From Chitinophaga fulva (GTDB lineage Bacteria; Bacteroidota; Bacteroidia; Chitinophagales; Chitinophagaceae): DNA of 64,000 nucleotides. The position numbers and the translations under genes were made by a program. The DNA lies in NCBI RefSeq assembly GCF_012927205.1, contig NZ_JABBGC010000001.1:682001-746000 (forward strand), read 5' to 3'. Position 1 is the stretch's first letter, and each line of letters opens with the position of its first letter. A model generated the notes under the pieces. The model saw nothing but the letters and a program-made list of their open reading frames with translations, made no database searches and had not been told where the DNA came from. This document shows, piece by piece, positions 1 to 7,442 of the stretch.

Positions 1-164
1 AATTCGGCAATGCGGCTTTCGATATCGGCCACAATTTCGTCACCTCCTTCTTCTTTAGAGAAGTAGCTCTTCAGGCTGTCCAGATACTGGCGCAACGCCT
101 CGTAGGCAGTATCCTCAATGGGAATCAGCCGACTCGACAGGTTTATGTTGATAATCTTTTTCAT
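1..164 (-). CDS. PspC-domain protein, N-terminal fragment
   Basis: The gene runs off the left edge, so only about the first 54 residues are visible. They begin MKKIININLSSRLIPIED and continue with an acidic helix ending near DIESRIAE. This opening is typical of the long PspC (phage shock protein C) membrane proteins of Bacteroidota, which are commonly encoded just after a PadR regulator, as here. The PspC transmembrane part lies outside the window. The start lies 39 nt after the padR stop, so the two probably form one leftward operon in which PadR controls the membrane protein. Identification rests on the N-terminus and context only. Confidence 0.7.
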   Translation of the reverse strand, partial: MKKIININLSSRLIPIEDTAYEALRQYLDSLKSYFSKEEGGDEIVADIESRIAE

Positions 165-203
165 TTTGTTGGTTCTTTTAGATTTTAGGTTTAGGTATAT
201 GCA

Positions 204-545
204 CTACAGCGGTGCGCTGTTTTGTTGTGTTAACTGATGGACCGCATTGGCCAGTTCGTTCCAGGTGCTTTCCAGTTCCCGGTAAAAGGTTTCCCCTTTG
301 TCGGTCATGGAAAAATATTTTCGTGGGGGTCCGGAGCTACTTTCTACCCATCTGTAGGTGAGCAACTCTGCATTTTTCAGCCGTGTCAGTAAGGGATATA
401 AGGTACCCTCCAGGATGTCCAGCTTTGCCTCTTTCATCTTTTCAATGATGTCTGATGGGTAAGCTTCTCCTTGCTTGATGACGGACAGAATGCAAAACTC
501 AAGCACTCCCTTCCGCATCTGTGACTGTGTGTTATCGATGTTCAT
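204..545 (-). CDS. PadR family transcriptional regulator
   Basis: A 113-residue protein with the PadR winged-helix fold: a first helix MRKGVLEFCILSVIKQGEAY, a recognition region around residues 35-60 with LEGTLYPLLTRLKNAELL, and the beta wing ending PPRKYFSMTDKGE. PadR proteins are small dimeric repressors; the short C-terminal helix (residues 85-113) fits the two-helix dimerisation arm of the small subfamily. It lies directly upstream of the PspC gene and probably controls it and itself. No operator was identified. Confidence 0.92.
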   Translation of the reverse strand: MNIDNTQSQMRKGVLEFCILSVIKQGEAYPSDIIEKMKEAKLDILEGTLYPLLTRLKNAELLTYRWVESSSGPPRKYFSMTDKGETFYRELESTWNELANAVHQLTQQNSAPL

Positions 546-915
546 GGCAAGTGAGCTTTTAAATTGTATGACTTAAATGGTGGTTTTTGATTTGTATCAG
601 TTAAGGGCTTGTACACCTTCCTTCAACTTTACGATACAAAAATAGGGATTATTTACTACTATGCAATACACAATACCATAGAAAGCAAAATAACTTGCTT
701 TGAAGGCTACTGATAACCGGAGCAAAATCAGCCACAGTAAAGCATCTTCCGGGAAAAAGATAAAAACAGGACTAAAAAACAATGTGATAAACGGCAATTA
801 TAGAGGATAAATGGAATTTGACGGTTTTTGAGGCTAAAACCCTTCACCAGCCATCACTAAATTGCTTTAACATTTTTTTAATTACCGTAACTTAGTATAT
901 ATGGTTTCGCTCATT
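546..915. other. Intergenic region between divergent genes
   Basis: About 370 nt between padR and the small secreted protein gene. It is AT-rich and holds no convincing reading frame on either strand. It should contain the padR promoter on the minus strand, but no clear TAnnTTTG box was recognised there. Confidence 0.5.
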
Positions 916-923
916 TACTTTTG
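916..923 (+). promoter_or_regulatory. Possible -7 promoter box (TAnnTTTG)
   Basis: TACTTTTG matches the Bacteroidota -7 consensus TAnnTTTG exactly and lies 19 nt before the ATG at 942. No matching TTTG -33 box is present at the usual distance, so the call is weak. If real, it argues against the in-frame TTG at 921 as the start codon. Confidence 0.35.
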
Positions 924-941
924 TATCAGCAGTTAATACAC

Positions 942-1235
942 ATGAAGAAAATTATCGGCATATTCCTTTTGGGACTTATGATCTCCCAATTACTTCCCAT
1001 CAAGGAGGTAGGAAAGCTGCTGTTTAATAATCAGATTGTGGAAGAACATCCTGTTGATGCGGGCCATGACCATTTAAAAATTGCCAAGGAATTAAAATTC
1101 TGTAAGCAATTTGACGCACTGCAGTTTAATCCGATATTACTCATTGGCGTTTTGCATCCTCTTTTAATGGAGGACATCCCCAGCAATCCAGCCCAGGAAA
1201 TCCACGCTCCTCCTCCCAACATCTTCAGAGCGTAA
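942..1235 (+). CDS. Small secreted protein of unknown function
   Basis: A 97-residue protein starting MKKIIGIFLLGLMISQLLP, a plausible signal peptide or single membrane anchor. The rest has one Cys (in LKFCKQFD), a His-rich stretch (DAGHDHLK), and a C-terminal Pro-rich tail IHAPPPNIFRA. No family was recognised. The ATG at 942 was preferred to an in-frame TTG at 921 because it gives a clean signal sequence. It lies 220 nt before the SulP gene on the same strand. The His residues could bind metal, but that is speculation. Confidence 0.6.
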   Translation: MKKIIGIFLLGLMISQLLPIKEVGKLLFNNQIVEEHPVDAGHDHLKIAKELKFCKQFDALQFNPILLIGVLHPLLMEDIPSNPAQEIHAPPPNIFRA

Positions 1236-1454
1236 TCCAGACCAGCTACTGTTAATACAGTCAGCTTGAATTTTCTATTTATTTATTGCAAGCATTTATT
1301 TTCTCAGGCATTCCAGGGACATCGTGTATCTATTAATGTGATACCCGCGATAGTACCCCAAAGGATGTGTCATCTGTATCTGTAATTACTTCCGTGATGG
1401 TAGCGATGGCTGCTGTCCGGCGTCGCAATCCTTTAACGGAAAAATGCATTTTTT

Positions 1455-3104
1455 ATGAACAAGCAAACATCGTTATTCTCCAATATCAAGGGGGACTTTT
1501 CTGCGGGCCTCGTTGTTTTCCTCATTGCTGTGCCGTTGTGCTTGGGTATTGCCCTGGCCTCCGGCGCTCCGCTCTTCTCCGGTATGATTGCCGGGATTAT
1601 AGGCGGACTGGTCATTGGGTTTTTCAGCAGCTCACAACTGAGCGTCAGCGGCCCGGCAGCAGGCCTTACTGCCATTGTGCTGACGGCCATTACCAAACTG
1701 GGTGCATTCGACATCTTCCTGTTGTCCGTTGTGATCGGAGGTGGCCTGCAGCTGATACTGGGACTTATCAAGGCGGGAACCGTGGCCAACTACTTCCCTT
1801 CCAATGTGATCACCGGTATGCTGGCAGCCATTGGTATTATCATCATCCTGAAACAACTTCCCCATGCCTTCGGCTATGATGCCGAAAATGAAGGCAGCAT
1901 TGCCTTTTTCCAGGCAGATGGGGAAAATACTTTCAGCGCGCTGCTGTCTACGTTTAATCATATTAGTATAGGTGCAACTATTATCACCCTCATATCCATT
2001 CTTATCATTCTGTATTGGAGCAAGATCCCCAAAGTAAACCTGGTACCAGCACCACTCGTTGCCGTAATAACCGGTATTCTGCTGAACCGTGCCTTTGCAG
2101 GCAACGAAGTGCTGGCCCTGGGTGCTAAACACCTGGTAAGCCTGCCCGTACCACAGTCATTCTCTGACTTCCTCGGACAGTTCACCTTCCCGCGCTTCAG
2201 CGCTATTACCAACAAGGAAGTGTGGATCACCGGTCTTACCATTGCGATCATTGCTTCTGTGGAAACGCTGCTCAATGTGGAGGCGACTGACAAGCTGGAC
2301 CCGCTGAAACGTCACACCTCCCCTAACCGCGAACTGAAGGCACAGGGTATCGGCAACATCGTGAGCGGCCTTATCGGCGGTCTGCCTATCACTTCCGTGA
2401 TTGTGCGTTCCAGCGCCAACATTAACGCTGGCGGCCGCACGAAAATGTCTACGATGATACACGGCTCTTTGCTGCTGATCTGTGCGGCACTCATTCCTAT
2501 GGTGCTCAACATGATCCCGCTGGCCACACTGGCAGCCGTACTGCTGGTAACGGGTTACAAACTGTGTAAACTGCAGGTCTTCAAGGAAATGTTTAAAAAC
2601 GGTAAATACCAGTGGGTACCATTTGTGGCCACCGTTGTTTCCATCGTATTTACAGACCTGCTGATCGGAATTGGTATCGGTATGGCCGTGAGCGTACTGG
2701 CCATCCTGCGTGGTAATATGAAGAGCTCTTATTACTTCCGCAAGGAGAAATACCAGACCGGCGACACCATCCGCCTGGAACTGGCACAGGAAGTATCCTT
2801 CCTCAACAAGGCCAGCATCCTGCTTACCCTGGACCATTTGCCTGCAGACACGACTGTTGTGATAGATGCCCAGAAAACGGCTTATATCGACTTCGATGTG
2901 TTGCAGACCATCCGGGAATTCAAAGACATCAAGGCGCCACAGAAAAATATTACCGTCATCCTCGTGGGGTTTAAGGACGTATACAAAATCCCTAACACTC
3001 CCGGGAGCCTGGTAGAAGAACATGCCAGGAAATCTAACGGGCACGTACACACTATTGCAGCCGGCAATCACAAGGAATTATTAAAGGAATTACAGTTGAA
3101 CTAA
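1455..3104 (+). CDS. SulP family anion permease, probable bicarbonate transporter
   Basis: A 549-residue inner-membrane protein of the SulP (SLC26-like) family. About a dozen hydrophobic segments span residues 15-415, including the conserved early region with GAPLFSGMIAGIIGG and SVSGPAAGL. The C-terminal STAS domain (about 430-549) includes the segment TAYIDFDVLQTIREF. Family members exchange sulfate, bicarbonate, dicarboxylates or chloride. A beta carbonic anhydrase gene follows 84 nt downstream on the same strand, an arrangement often seen where the permease carries bicarbonate. Substrate is therefore inferred from context, not from specific residues. The gene is complete and of normal length. 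Confidence 0.9.
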   Translation: MNKQTSLFSNIKGDFSAGLVVFLIAVPLCLGIALASGAPLFSGMIAGIIGGLVIGFFSSSQLSVSGPAAGLTAIVLTAITKLGAFDIFLLSVVIGGGLQLILGLIKAGTVANYFPSNVITGMLAAIGIIIILKQLPHAFGYDAENEGSIAFFQADGENTFSALLSTFNHISIGATIITLISILIILYWSKIPKVNLVPAPLVAVITGILLNRAFAGNEVLALGAKHLVSLPVPQSFSDFLGQFTFPRFSAITNKEVWITGLTIAIIASVETLLNVEATDKLDPLKRHTSPNRELKAQGIGNIVSGLIGGLPITSVIVRSSANINAGGRTKMSTMIHGSLLLICAALIPMVLNMIPLATLAAVLLVTGYKLCKLQVFKEMFKNGKYQWVPFVATVVSIVFTDLLIGIGIGMAVSVLAILRGNMKSSYYFRKEKYQTGDTIRLELAQEVSFLNKASILLTLDHLPADTTVVIDAQKTAYIDFDVLQTIREFKDIKAPQKNITVILVGFKDVYKIPNTPGSLVEEHARKSNGHVHTIAAGNHKELLKELQLN

Positions 3105-3188
3105 ACGGCTTATAGCGTAAATAAGAGGCAAGAGAAACCGGAAACCATGCTCTCTTCCTCCTTCATTCACCCATCAAAACGAACAATC

Positions 3189-3863
3189 ATGAAAACATTG
3201 AATAAAGTATCACAGAGTGAGATTACACCAACACAAGCTTTGGAATTATTGAAATCAGGTAACCTGCGTTTTGTGGACAACCTCCGCATCAACCGTAACC
3301 TGCTGCAAATGGTGAACGATACCCGCGACGGACAATGGCCGATGGCTGCTATCGTAAGCTGTATGGACTCCCGCACTTCAGCGGAGCTGGTCTTCGATCA
3401 GGGCCTGGGTGATGTTTTCAGTATCCGCCTGGCGGGCGCCGTTATCTCTGACAACGTATTGGGAAGCCTGGAATATGCTTGTAAAGCTGCCGGCTCCAAG
3501 TTCATCGTAGTACTGGGGCACACCAAATGCGGCGCTATCTGCGGCGCCTGCGACGCGGTGGAGATGGGCAACCTGACCGGTTTGCTGAATAAAATCACGC
3601 CGTCTGTGTTTGCGGAAAAAACAATCACCGAAAACCGGACCTCCAAGAATCCGGAATTTGTGCACGCCGTTACCAATATTCACATTGAACGCTCTGTACA
3701 GGCCATCATGGAACAAAGCCATATTCTGCGCGACATGATCCTGAAAGGGGATGTAGGTATCGTTGGCGCTATGTACAACGTGGAAACCGGCGTTGTCGAT
3801 TTTATGGAACACACGCTGATCCTGAAAAACAATAAAGAAACGGTACCGGCCATGGCCGTTTAA
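3189..3863 (+). CDS. Beta-class carbonic anhydrase
   Basis: A 224-residue enzyme interconverting CO2 and bicarbonate. The zinc ligands and catalytic dyad are visible: Cys58-x-Asp60-x-Arg62 in SCMDSRTS, and His111-x-x-Cys114 in GHTKCGA. The residues after the first motif (FDQGLGDVFSIRLAGAV) are also family typical. The ATG at 3189 is preferred to one at 3147, whose extra 14 residues do not match the family and would crowd the gap to the SulP gene. It probably forms one operon with that permease, supplying or removing bicarbonate at the membrane. Confidence 0.95.
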   Translation: MKTLNKVSQSEITPTQALELLKSGNLRFVDNLRINRNLLQMVNDTRDGQWPMAAIVSCMDSRTSAELVFDQGLGDVFSIRLAGAVISDNVLGSLEYACKAAGSKFIVVLGHTKCGAICGACDAVEMGNLTGLLNKITPSVFAEKTITENRTSKNPEFVHAVTNIHIERSVQAIMEQSHILRDMILKGDVGIVGAMYNVETGVVDFMEHTLILKNNKETVPAMAV

Positions 3864-3869
3864 TAAAAA

Positions 3870-3887
3870 GTCTCCTCTGGAGGAGAC
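3870..3887 (+). terminator. Hairpin after the carbonic anhydrase gene
   Basis: A perfect 7-bp stem, GTCTCCT with AGGAGAC around a CTGG loop, begins 6 nt after the stop codon. There is no long T-run behind it, so it is a possible rather than a classical intrinsic terminator; it may protect the mRNA end. Confidence 0.45.
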
Positions 3888-3906
3888 GTATGTTTGCTTA
3901 TGATAT

Positions 3907-3980
3907 TAATGGGGCCGAGATAGCCAAGCCTGGCCGGTTTTTATAGGGGTACCTGTCTGGCGGTTATCGAAGCCCCATTA
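3907..3980. repeat. Long intergenic inverted repeat
   Basis: The ends TAATGGGGC (3907) and GCCCCATTA (972-980 of the same kilobase) pair perfectly, and pairing continues inward with few mismatches (CGAGATAGCC against GGTTATCGAAG). It fills the gap between two convergent genes and could fold in transcripts from either side, acting as a bidirectional terminator or mRNA-end structure. Confidence 0.55.
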
Positions 3981-3983
3981 TAT

Positions 3984-5117
3984 CTATATCTTTTTCAGGC
4001 GTGCTGCCGCCTGCTCCAGTGTCGTTTCTTTTTTAGCAAAACAGAAGCGCACTACATGATCATCTTTGCCATCATGATAGAATGCTGAAACCGGAATAGC
4101 CGCCACTCCAAATTCTTTGGTCAACCGGACAGCGAATTCTTTATCTCCTTCTGAAGATATCTGATCATACCGCATCAGTTGAAAATAACTTCCCTGACTA
4201 GCCAGTGGCGTAAACCGTGAGCCACTCATCAACTCCAGAAAGTAATCTCTTTTTTGCTGATAAAATGCCGGCAGTTCCAGGTAGTGCGCGGGTGTTTCCA
4301 GAAATTCCGCCAGTCCGTATTGCATGGGCGTATTTACCGAGAAACAAAGGTACTGATGTACTTTCCGGTATTCCTTCATCAGATGTTCAGGTGCTACGCA
4401 ATAGCCCATCTTCCAGCCGGTATTGTGAAAAACCTTCCCGAAAGAAAACACGACAAAACTGTTTTTATAGATAGCAGGATAACGCAGCACACTGAGATGG
4501 CGGGCGCCGTCGAATACCAGGTGCTCATATACTTCATCGGATAATACCAGCAGGTTATGTTCGGCCACCAGCTTTTCCAGTTCGGCCATATCCTCTTCCC
4601 GGAGAATGCTGCCTGTGGGGTTGTGTGGCGTGTTGACCATGATCATGCGGGTACGGGGAGTGATCTTACGGCGCACCTCCTGCCAGTCAATCCGGTATTC
4701 CGGGAAAGAAAGCGATATCAGTACCGGCTTACCACCGTTGACCAGCACATTGGGAATGTAGCTGTCATATGCCGGCTCAAATATGATCACTTCATCACCA
4801 GGATGGATATACGTCGCGATAGCCGTATAAATGGCATAGGTGCCGCCTGGGGTGATGGTGATGTCGGTGTCCGGATTGATGGTTTGCTGATACAGTGACC
4901 TGATCTTTGCCGCGATAGCTGTGCGGAGCTGCATGAGGCCGGGCATGGGCGCATATTGGTTATGCCCCTGTTGCATGGCCTGGTTGACCATTTCCTTTAG
5001 TTCATCGCTGCAATCGTAGTCGGGGAAGCCCTGTGAAAGGTTGATCGCTTTGTGTTCCGCTGCCAGGGCCGACATGACGGAAAAAATGGTGGTTCCTGTG
5101 TGTGGTAATTTGGACAT
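3984..5117 (-). CDS. PLP-dependent aminotransferase, methionine aminotransferase (YbdL) type
   Basis: A 377-residue fold-type I aminotransferase. The N-terminus NLSQGFPDYD and the substrate-binding NTPHNPTGS (about residues 162-170) are typical of the YbdL/kynurenine aminotransferase group. The PLP lysine is Lys228 in SFGKVFHNTGWKMGY, with the Asp of LSDEVYEH contacting the pyridine ring. Members transfer the amino group of methionine, kynurenine or aromatic amino acids to 2-oxo acids; a role in methionine salvage is likely but the substrate cannot be fixed from sequence. The gene is leftward, with a structured gap before the mannose pyrophosphorylase gene. Confidence 0.88.
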   Translation of the reverse strand: MSKLPHTGTTIFSVMSALAAEHKAINLSQGFPDYDCSDELKEMVNQAMQQGHNQYAPMPGLMQLRTAIAAKIRSLYQQTINPDTDITITPGGTYAIYTAIATYIHPGDEVIIFEPAYDSYIPNVLVNGGKPVLISLSFPEYRIDWQEVRRKITPRTRMIMVNTPHNPTGSILREEDMAELEKLVAEHNLLVLSDEVYEHLVFDGARHLSVLRYPAIYKNSFVVFSFGKVFHNTGWKMGYCVAPEHLMKEYRKVHQYLCFSVNTPMQYGLAEFLETPAHYLELPAFYQQKRDYFLELMSGSRFTPLASQGSYFQLMRYDQISSEGDKEFAVRLTKEFGVAAIPVSAFYHDGKDDHVVRFCFAKKETTLEQAAARLKKI

Positions 5118-5201
5118 AAAAAATTACGGATTACGCGTTACAAATTACGGAGTTTGCTCCTGTAATTGCAATTCGTCATCCGTAATTCGCTATTATGTTT
5201 A
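5118..5201. repeat. Nested inverted repeats built on the word AATTACGGA
   Basis: The gap between two leftward genes holds two nested hairpins. The outer one pairs AATTACGGAT (5122-5131) with ATCCGTAATT (5178-5187). The inner one pairs AATTACGGAG (5143-5152) with CTCCTGTAATT (5157-5167) around a TTTG loop. The word ATTACG also recurs directly. It resembles short palindromic intergenic repeats of other genomes; whether it is multicopy cannot be told from one window. Confidence 0.6.
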
Positions 5202-6293
5202 TTACAAATATTTGTCGCCTTTATTGCGCTTGATTTCCGCCACATATTCCTTGATCTGCTGCTCGTTGTCTTTACGGCAAATCAGGAGCACATCGTTCGT
5301 ATCAATCACGATAAATTCATCGAGGCCCTGCAGCAGTACCAGTTTCTCGTTAGGCACCTTCACCATGCACTTGGTAGCGTCTATCACTACTACATTCTTT
5401 CCCTGTACCGCGTTGCCGAGGTAATCTTTTTCCAGGTTTTCGTAAGCGGAGGCCCATGTGCCGAGGTCGCTCCAGCCGAAGTTGGAAGGAATTACATACA
5501 CATTGTCTGCTTTCTCCATGATACCGTAGTCGATGGAGATATTGGTGCATTGTGGATATACTTTCTCGATGGCTTCCTTTTCTTCCGGTGTGTTCAGGGC
5601 TGCTGTGCTTTGTTCAAACAGCTCATCTATTTCGGGCAGGTATTCCCGGAAAGCAGCGAGGATGGTTTTTACGTTCCATACAAAGATGCCGGCATTCCAG
5701 AGGAAGTCGCCACTTTGCAGGAAGGTTTTAGCCAGCTCCAGGTTGGGCTTTTCGGTAAATGTTTTGACTTTATAAACGTTATCCGCCACTTGTTGTGGTT
5801 CATACTGGATGTAGCCGTATCCTGTATCGGGGCGGGTGGGTTTGATACCGAGCGTTAACAGCGCGCTGTGTTTCTGTACGAACAGCAGGGCATTCAGGCA
5901 GGCCGAGGTAAATGCCGGTCCGTCCATGATCAGGTGATCAGCTGGGGCGCAGATGATATTGGCCAGCGGGTCCTGTTTGTGTATTTTATGGGAGATGTAG
6001 GCAACGCAGGGGGCCGTGTTTTTGCGGGAAGGTTCGCTGACAATATTTGCCACGGCTACTTCCGGCAGTTGTTCCAACACTTTGCCGGTATACTGCTGGT
6101 GCGTTACCACAAAAATATTTTCCTTTGGAATGAAGGTGGCAAACCGCTCATATGTCCATTGGAGCAACGTTTTTCCCGTGTTCAGGATGTCCAGGAACTG
6201 TTTGGGATTATCTGTACGGCTGTGGGGCCAAAAACGGCTGCCAATGCCTCCGGCCATGATGGCCACATAAAAATGGCTGTTCAGTTGTGTCAT
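5202..6293 (-). CDS. manC: Mannose-1-phosphate guanylyltransferase
   Basis: A 363-residue nucleotidyltransferase making GDP-mannose from mannose-1-phosphate and GTP. The N-terminal signature MAGGIGSRFWPHSR followed by NPKQFLDI is the nucleotide-binding loop of this enzyme class; CAPADHLIM and FTEKPNLELA are further conserved blocks, and FLWNAGIFVW carries the substrate region. The C-terminal bifunctional isomerase domain of longer ManC proteins is absent, as usual in Bacteroidota. Its ATG overlaps the stop of the upstream sugar-phosphate isomerase gene by one base (TAATG), so the two are probably translationally coupled. The product feeds polysaccharide and fucose synthesis. Confidence 0.93.
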   Translation of the reverse strand: MTQLNSHFYVAIMAGGIGSRFWPHSRTDNPKQFLDILNTGKTLLQWTYERFATFIPKENIFVVTHQQYTGKVLEQLPEVAVANIVSEPSRKNTAPCVAYISHKIHKQDPLANIICAPADHLIMDGPAFTSACLNALLFVQKHSALLTLGIKPTRPDTGYGYIQYEPQQVADNVYKVKTFTEKPNLELAKTFLQSGDFLWNAGIFVWNVKTILAAFREYLPEIDELFEQSTAALNTPEEKEAIEKVYPQCTNISIDYGIMEKADNVYVIPSNFGWSDLGTWASAYENLEKDYLGNAVQGKNVVVIDATKCMVKVPNEKLVLLQGLDEFIVIDTNDVLLICRKDNEQQIKEYVAEIKRNKGDKYL

Positions 6294-7267
6294 TATATAA
6301 TTCCTTCTCTGATTAAATCATGTAAGTGAATCACGCCGCAATACCGGTCACCATCCATAGCCAGCAACTGTGTGATATCGTGCTGGCGCATCATCTCCAA
6401 TGCGTTGATCGCCAGTTCGCTTTGCTGGATATTTTTTGGGTTGACCGACATAATGTCTTTGGCAGTTACGCCGGCGGTAGCAACATTCTTTTCCAGCATG
6501 CGTCGCAGGTCACCATCGGTGATGATTCCCTGGAGGGCCCCTTTTTCGTCCAGAACGGCGGTAACGCCCAGCATTTTGGAGGATATTTCCACAATTACTT
6601 CCCTTAATGTGCTGGTTAACAATACACTGGGAGCTTGATGTAATTTGCAGAGGTCTGCCACCTTCAGGTATAGTTTTTTGCCTAATGCACCACCGGGATG
6701 GAACTTCGCAAAATCAGCTGCCGTAAATCCGTGCCATTCAATCAGGCAAACCGCCAGGGCATCCCCCATGGCCAGTTGGGCTGTTGTGCTGGTAGTGGGT
6801 GCAAGGTTATTAGGACATGCTTCCTGGCTCACGGTGGTATTGAGCACATAGTCAGCTTCCTGTGCCAGAAATGAGCTGGTATTCCCCACCATGGCGACTA
6901 AAGTGTTGCCAAAATTCTTCACCAGTGGTACCAGCACCTTCACTTCGGCGGATGTACCGCTTTTGGAGATACACATTACGATATCTTCCGGCGTTACCAT
7001 GCCCAGGTCACCATGGATGGCGTCTGCAGCGTGCATAAACAGCGCCGGGGTGCCTGTTGAGTTTAACGTGGCCACAATTTTCTGGGCGATAATGGCGCTT
7101 TTACCGATGCCTGTCACCACTAGTCTCCCCTTACATTGGGCTACCAGTTCTACCACTTTCTCAAAATCTGCATCTATAAAATGCTGCAAATCATTAATAG
7201 CCGCTGCCTCCAAAGCAATTGTGCGTTTGGCTACTGTTCCGATGTTAATGGTTCCATTCCTTTTCAT
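6293..7267 (-). CDS. kdsD: Arabinose-5-phosphate isomerase, KpsF/GutQ type
   Basis: A 324-residue cytoplasmic enzyme that interconverts ribulose-5-phosphate and arabinose-5-phosphate for Kdo and lipopolysaccharide synthesis. The N-terminal SIS domain (about 40-180) begins VVTGIGKSAIIAQKI and contains MHAADAIHGDLGM and the conserved ISKSGTSAEV. Two CBS domains follow (about 205-324), the second ending HDITQLLAMDGDRYCGVIH. The length matches the family. It is the first gene of a coupled pair with manC, which places two envelope-sugar steps under one transcript. Confidence 0.92.
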   Translation of the reverse strand: MKRNGTINIGTVAKRTIALEAAAINDLQHFIDADFEKVVELVAQCKGRLVVTGIGKSAIIAQKIVATLNSTGTPALFMHAADAIHGDLGMVTPEDIVMCISKSGTSAEVKVLVPLVKNFGNTLVAMVGNTSSFLAQEADYVLNTTVSQEACPNNLAPTTSTTAQLAMGDALAVCLIEWHGFTAADFAKFHPGGALGKKLYLKVADLCKLHQAPSVLLTSTLREVIVEISSKMLGVTAVLDEKGALQGIITDGDLRRMLEKNVATAGVTAKDIMSVNPKNIQQSELAINALEMMRQHDITQLLAMDGDRYCGVIHLHDLIREGII

Positions 7268-7442
7268 GACGAATTACAAATTTATCATTTTTTAGTCAGC
7301 AGCAGAGCGATCATGGAATTTATATTGATACTACGCGCTTTTTTAAGTAACTTCGTGTCCCCTAAAAAACATATAGAACTATTTCATCATTTGTGGATTC
7401 TTTAGAGTTTGAGTTTACCATTCTTTTTAAATTTTGAATGCA

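Noticed and set aside
2157..3071. 304-residue leftward open frame inside the SulP gene
   Set aside because: It is the antisense of the SulP permease coding frame, rich in His and Gln with no protein family character.
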